DNA from: Bacteroidales bacterium
Lineage (GTDB): Bacteria; Bacteroidota; Bacteroidia; Bacteroidales; UBA932
Reading direction: 5' to 3'
Length of the DNA stretch: 64,000 nucleotides
Assembly (NCBI GenBank): GCA_017555965.1
Contig: JAFZFH010000116.1
Coordinates: forward strand, 1 to 64,000
The notes beneath the pieces are model-generated. The model did not search any database, was not told where the DNA came from, and saw only the letters and a list, made by a program, of their open reading frames with translations. This document shows, piece after piece, positions 61,912-64,000 of this stretch. Numbering within the stretch: position 1 is the stretch's first letter; every line of letters starts with the position of its first letter. Position numbers and translations under genes: made by a program.

Positions 61912-62044
61912 GAGTGAATCCTATTGGCTTGTTTGTAATTGAAAGCCAGAATTGCAATCTTTGTAAGAACTTTCAGACTCTGTTGGTATGACCGGGGCAG
62001 AGACTGACGGGGTATTGTTAAAGTCCTAAGAAGGGTTGAGGAGT
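61912..62044. other. Leader region of the RAYT gene
   Basis: This 133-base stretch between element B and the transposase ATG has no gene. A weak -7-like AATCTTTG is at 61956-61963 (first T missing). I see no strong promoter or other structure. Confidence 0.3.
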
Positions 62045-62908
62045 ATGGATAACAGAGGATTCTATCATGTGTGTACGGACGGCACTGTCTTGCCGTGGAT
62101 GTTTCAAGATGTCGATGATTTCATCGCAGGAGTTAATCGTATCGGGATTTGTAAAGTTATTTCTGAGGTTGATGTGTGGGCATACACACTAATGGATAAT
62201 CACGTCCATTTTCTGCTTTATGGCTACAGGGCCATGTGTAAGAAGTTTATAGATAAGTATAAGCTTCTTACAGGTAAATGGATATCTCATAAATATGATC
62301 AGCCTAAACATATTAAGGACGTGCCTGCTTCTATCATACCATTGAAGACTGAGGAAGATGTTCTTGAGACAATAGCATATATCGATCGAAACGCAATTGT
62401 TGCCGGTTTTAGAAGATTGCCCTCTGAATATCCGTGGTCATCGTCGCAAATGCTGTTCAGAGAAAAGAGATCTTGTGAAGAAAGACGCCTGGGAGCGTTT
62501 TCCAGAAATCAACTGCGCAGTGTTTTGAAGACAAGGGTCATTCTCCCGGATCATTGGGCAGTGGATGAACGTGGTATGTTGAACCCGGAGTACTTCATCG
62601 AATGGCAGAAGGTGGAGGAACTTTTCAAGACACCTGTAAGATATGTCTATTTTGTAAGCAAGAAACTTGAGGGTAAAATAGATTTAGCGATCTCCAATGG
62701 ACAAAAGACATTCATTGCAGATAAGGATCTTAGGTTGATTACTAAAGGCTTGGCTCTCAAAATGTTTTCTACAGAAGACGTTAGAAGACTGGATGTTAAA
62801 TCCCGACTTGTTCTGGCGAAAATCCTTAGAAGAGATTATGCCTCATACCCAAAACAGATCGCCAGAATGCTTTATCTTAATGCTGAAGTCCTTGATGGTT
62901 TCATTTGA
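62045..62908 (+). CDS. REP-associated tyrosine transposase (RAYT, Y1/HUH)
   Basis: This single-strand DNA transposase-like protein of the Y1/IS200 superfamily is of the RAYT type, which in other bacteria acts on REP palindromes. It is 287 residues from ATG 62045. The HUH motif is MDNHVHFLL (H53, H55), and the probable catalytic Tyr is Y112 in AYIDRNAIVAGF, followed by the family block RLPSEYPWSS. After about residue 160 there is a C-terminal extension ending in a helix-turn-helix-like KILRRDYASYPKQIARMLYLNAEVL, longer than in minimal RAYTs. Codons are more AT-rich than in neighbours, which suggests horizontal origin. Elements B and C bracket the gene; no IS-type terminal structure is seen. 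Confidence 0.85.
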   Translation: MDNRGFYHVCTDGTVLPWMFQDVDDFIAGVNRIGICKVISEVDVWAYTLMDNHVHFLLYGYRAMCKKFIDKYKLLTGKWISHKYDQPKHIKDVPASIIPLKTEEDVLETIAYIDRNAIVAGFRRLPSEYPWSSSQMLFREKRSCEERRLGAFSRNQLRSVLKTRVILPDHWAVDERGMLNPEYFIEWQKVEELFKTPVRYVYFVSKKLEGKIDLAISNGQKTFIADKDLRLITKGLALKMFSTEDVRRLDVKSRLVLAKILRRDYASYPKQIARMLYLNAEVLDGFI

Positions 62909-62915
62909 TTCAGTA

Positions 62916-63045
62916 CGTTGAGCGACCATTTCGTCAATAGGAACATTGTAGAACACATATATCCGCTCAACGGCATGTTTTTCCTGCCGTTGAGCGGATA
63001 TGGTGTTATTTGACGGGCATCGAGGAGATGTTGTCTCGCTCAATG
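62916..63045. repeat. 130-bp four-motif palindromic element, copy C
   Basis: Motifs: + 62916-62924, - 62964-62972, + 62988-62996, - 63037-63045 (CGCTCAATG, one change). The inner hairpin has 13-bp arms, CCGCTCAACGGCA (62963-62975) and TGCCGTTGAGCGG (62985-62997), and pairing extends outwards through ATAT and AACAC/GTGTT. It starts seven bases after the RAYT stop and ends eight bases before the galE stop on the other strand. Confidence 0.88.
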
Positions 63046-63053
63046 GACTGGAT

Positions 63054-64000
63054 TTATTTTTCCGCCAGATTTTTTTCCCAGGCCCATGCTGATGCCAGGG
63101 TCTCTTCGATGGAGCGTTCTGCTTTCCATCCGAGTTCTTCGTTCGCCAAGGTGGTGTCTGCCCATATTGCTACTACGTCTCCCGGACGTCGAGGGGCGAT
63201 CTTATAGTTCAGTTTCAGGTTGTTCACCTTTTCAAATGCGTCGACGAGTTCCTGAACTGACAGCGGTTTGCCGGTTCCTATATTGAAGATCTCGTAATCT
63301 TCCTTCATTTTGCCGTCAAGCATTCTTGATACGGCTGCAACATGTGCCTTTGCAAGATCAACTACATCTATGTAGTCACGAAGACATGTTCCGTCTTTGG
63401 TGTTATAATCGTTTCCGAATATGCTGAGGCACTCTCGTTTTCCGATGGCGGTCTGTGTGATGAAAGGCACGAGGTTGTTGGGAACACCGCGAGGGAGCTC
63501 GCCGATGAGTGCGGACGGGTGGGCACCGATTGGGTTGAAATAACGGAGGGAGATTCCTTTTACAGGTTCATCTGATCCCGATGTCGCGAAAACGACATCG
63601 CGGAGAATGTCTTCGCACATCTGCTTGGTATTTCCATATGGGGATGTCGACGGTAGGCGAGGGGTCTGCTCTGTTACAGGGAGGTTTTCGGTTTCGCCGT
63701 ATACTGTAGCCGATGACGAGAACAGTATGTTGCATCCTCCGTGGTTCTTTGCCGCTTCAAGTATGTTGAGGAAAGATACCAGGTTGTTTCTGTAGTACAT
63801 GATAGGCTGTGCCACAGACTCTCCGACAGCCTTGAATGCTGCGAAGTGAATCACTGCATCGATGTTCTGTTCGTCGAACAGCTTGTTTACAGCTCCGAAG
63901 TCGCAGCAGTCGATCTCATAGAAAGGTATGTCGTCCCTTCCTGTGATCTTCTTGACGCCTTCGAAACATGTGAGGTCGCAGTTGGACATGTTGTCTGCAA
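63054..64000 (-). CDS. galE: UDP-glucose 4-epimerase, N-terminus outside window
   Basis: GalE interconverts UDP-glucose and UDP-galactose for galactose use and surface polysaccharides. The frame stays open to the window end: the residues before MSNCD are ADN, as in the usual VVxADNLSN segment, so the real start with the GxxGxxG NAD motif lies beyond position 64000. Visible motifs are VIHFAAFKAVGESVAQP, the catalytic SSSATVYGE with Y and K in SPYGNTKQMCEDIL, YFNPIGAHPS and the C-terminal GTGKPLSVQELVDAFEK. About 315 of roughly 345 residues are present. Confidence 0.95.
   Translation of the reverse strand, partial: ADNMSNCDLTCFEGVKKITGRDDIPFYEIDCCDFGAVNKLFDEQNIDAVIHFAAFKAVGESVAQPIMYYRNNLVSFLNILEAAKNHGGCNILFSSSATVYGETENLPVTEQTPRLPSTSPYGNTKQMCEDILRDVVFATSGSDEPVKGISLRYFNPIGAHPSALIGELPRGVPNNLVPFITQTAIGKRECLSIFGNDYNTKDGTCLRDYIDVVDLAKAHVAAVSRMLDGKMKEDYEIFNIGTGKPLSVQELVDAFEKVNNLKLNYKIAPRRPGDVVAIWADTTLANEELGWKAERSIEETLASAWAWEKNLAEK

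Noticed and set aside
61912..63053. Classical IS element with terminal inverted repeats
   Set aside because: The flanking repeats are internally palindromic 130-bp units also found away from the gene (copy A). The transposase is a single-domain Y1/RAYT type, and no target duplication is visible.

Overview
The window is a stretch of Bacteroidota (order Bacteroidales) chromosome, most likely from an anaerobic gut or rumen member. Three things point there. Start sites are preceded by the Bacteroidota -7 element TAnnTTTG instead of Shine-Dalgarno sequences. The families are typical of the phylum (DUF4271 next to hemD-rnpA-yidD, DUF2723/GT117, OstA-like, PSP1/RicT, a PG0541-type RND-associated protein). 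A class III (anaerobic) ribonucleotide reductase is present. Genus cannot be assigned by eye. Nearly all of it is ordinary core chromosome, densely packed, with many 1-4 base gene overlaps.

Layout. 0-1.4 kb: a comM/yifB gene whose 5' half is replaced by unrelated AT-rich DNA, then tsaE. 1.4-3.1 kb (-): an ECF sigma factor with a downstream protein that joins an inner-membrane segment to an outer-membrane-type barrel. 3.2-6.2 kb: TPR protein and EnvC-like factor. 6.2-11.5 kb: two secreted GH51 arabinofuranosidases, an SDR protein and nrdG, converging on nrdD (-). 14-17.6 kb: phosphopantetheinyl transferase, malate dehydrogenase, tRNA-Pro, lolD, trmN6. 17.6-19.1 kb (-): a second ECF sigma operon with a CpxP/CnrX-like sensor. 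19.1-27.7 kb: lepA; the SUI1-DUF4271-hemD-rnpA-yidD operon (-); GT117; an RlmI-like methyltransferase (-). 27.8-31.5 kb: pgk, lgt, a prolyl-tRNA editing protein, an AraC regulator (-). 31.6-37.5 kb: tolC-MFP-RND efflux operon with a PII-like accessory protein. 37.6-43.1 kb: trxA, a barrel protein, LOG protein, polyprenyl synthase, holB, ricT, trmB. 43.1-45.1 kb (-): NlpC/P60 peptidase and a radical SAM protein. 45.2-51.5 kb: guaB, two SurA-like proteins and an OstA-like protein, an envelope-biogenesis operon. 51.5-53.1 kb (-): tRNA-Met, tRNA-Gln, a lipoprotein-type peptide deformylase, ispF. 53.2-57.9 kb: small membrane protein, mutL, rhomboid, EEP family, tsaC. 58-61 kb (-): radA, phosphodiesterase, acyltransferase. 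61-63 kb: rsmE and a REP-associated tyrosine transposase (RAYT). 63-64 kb (-): galE, running off the end.

The most interesting signal is at 57.8-63.1 kb. Three intergenic elements of exactly 130 bp share one architecture: four copies of CGTTGAGCG arranged + - + -, at matching spacings. Two of them bracket the RAYT gene and the third lies 3.8 kb away between tsaC and radA. This looks like a REPIN/RAYT system in a Bacteroidales genome. Other points of note: a 26-nt GTCAT-hairpin repeat with a compensatory base-pair change at three promoters or leaders, a peptide deformylase with a lipoprotein signal and intact active site, a MutL lacking key endonuclease residues, and a trxA promoter inside the loop of a hairpin.
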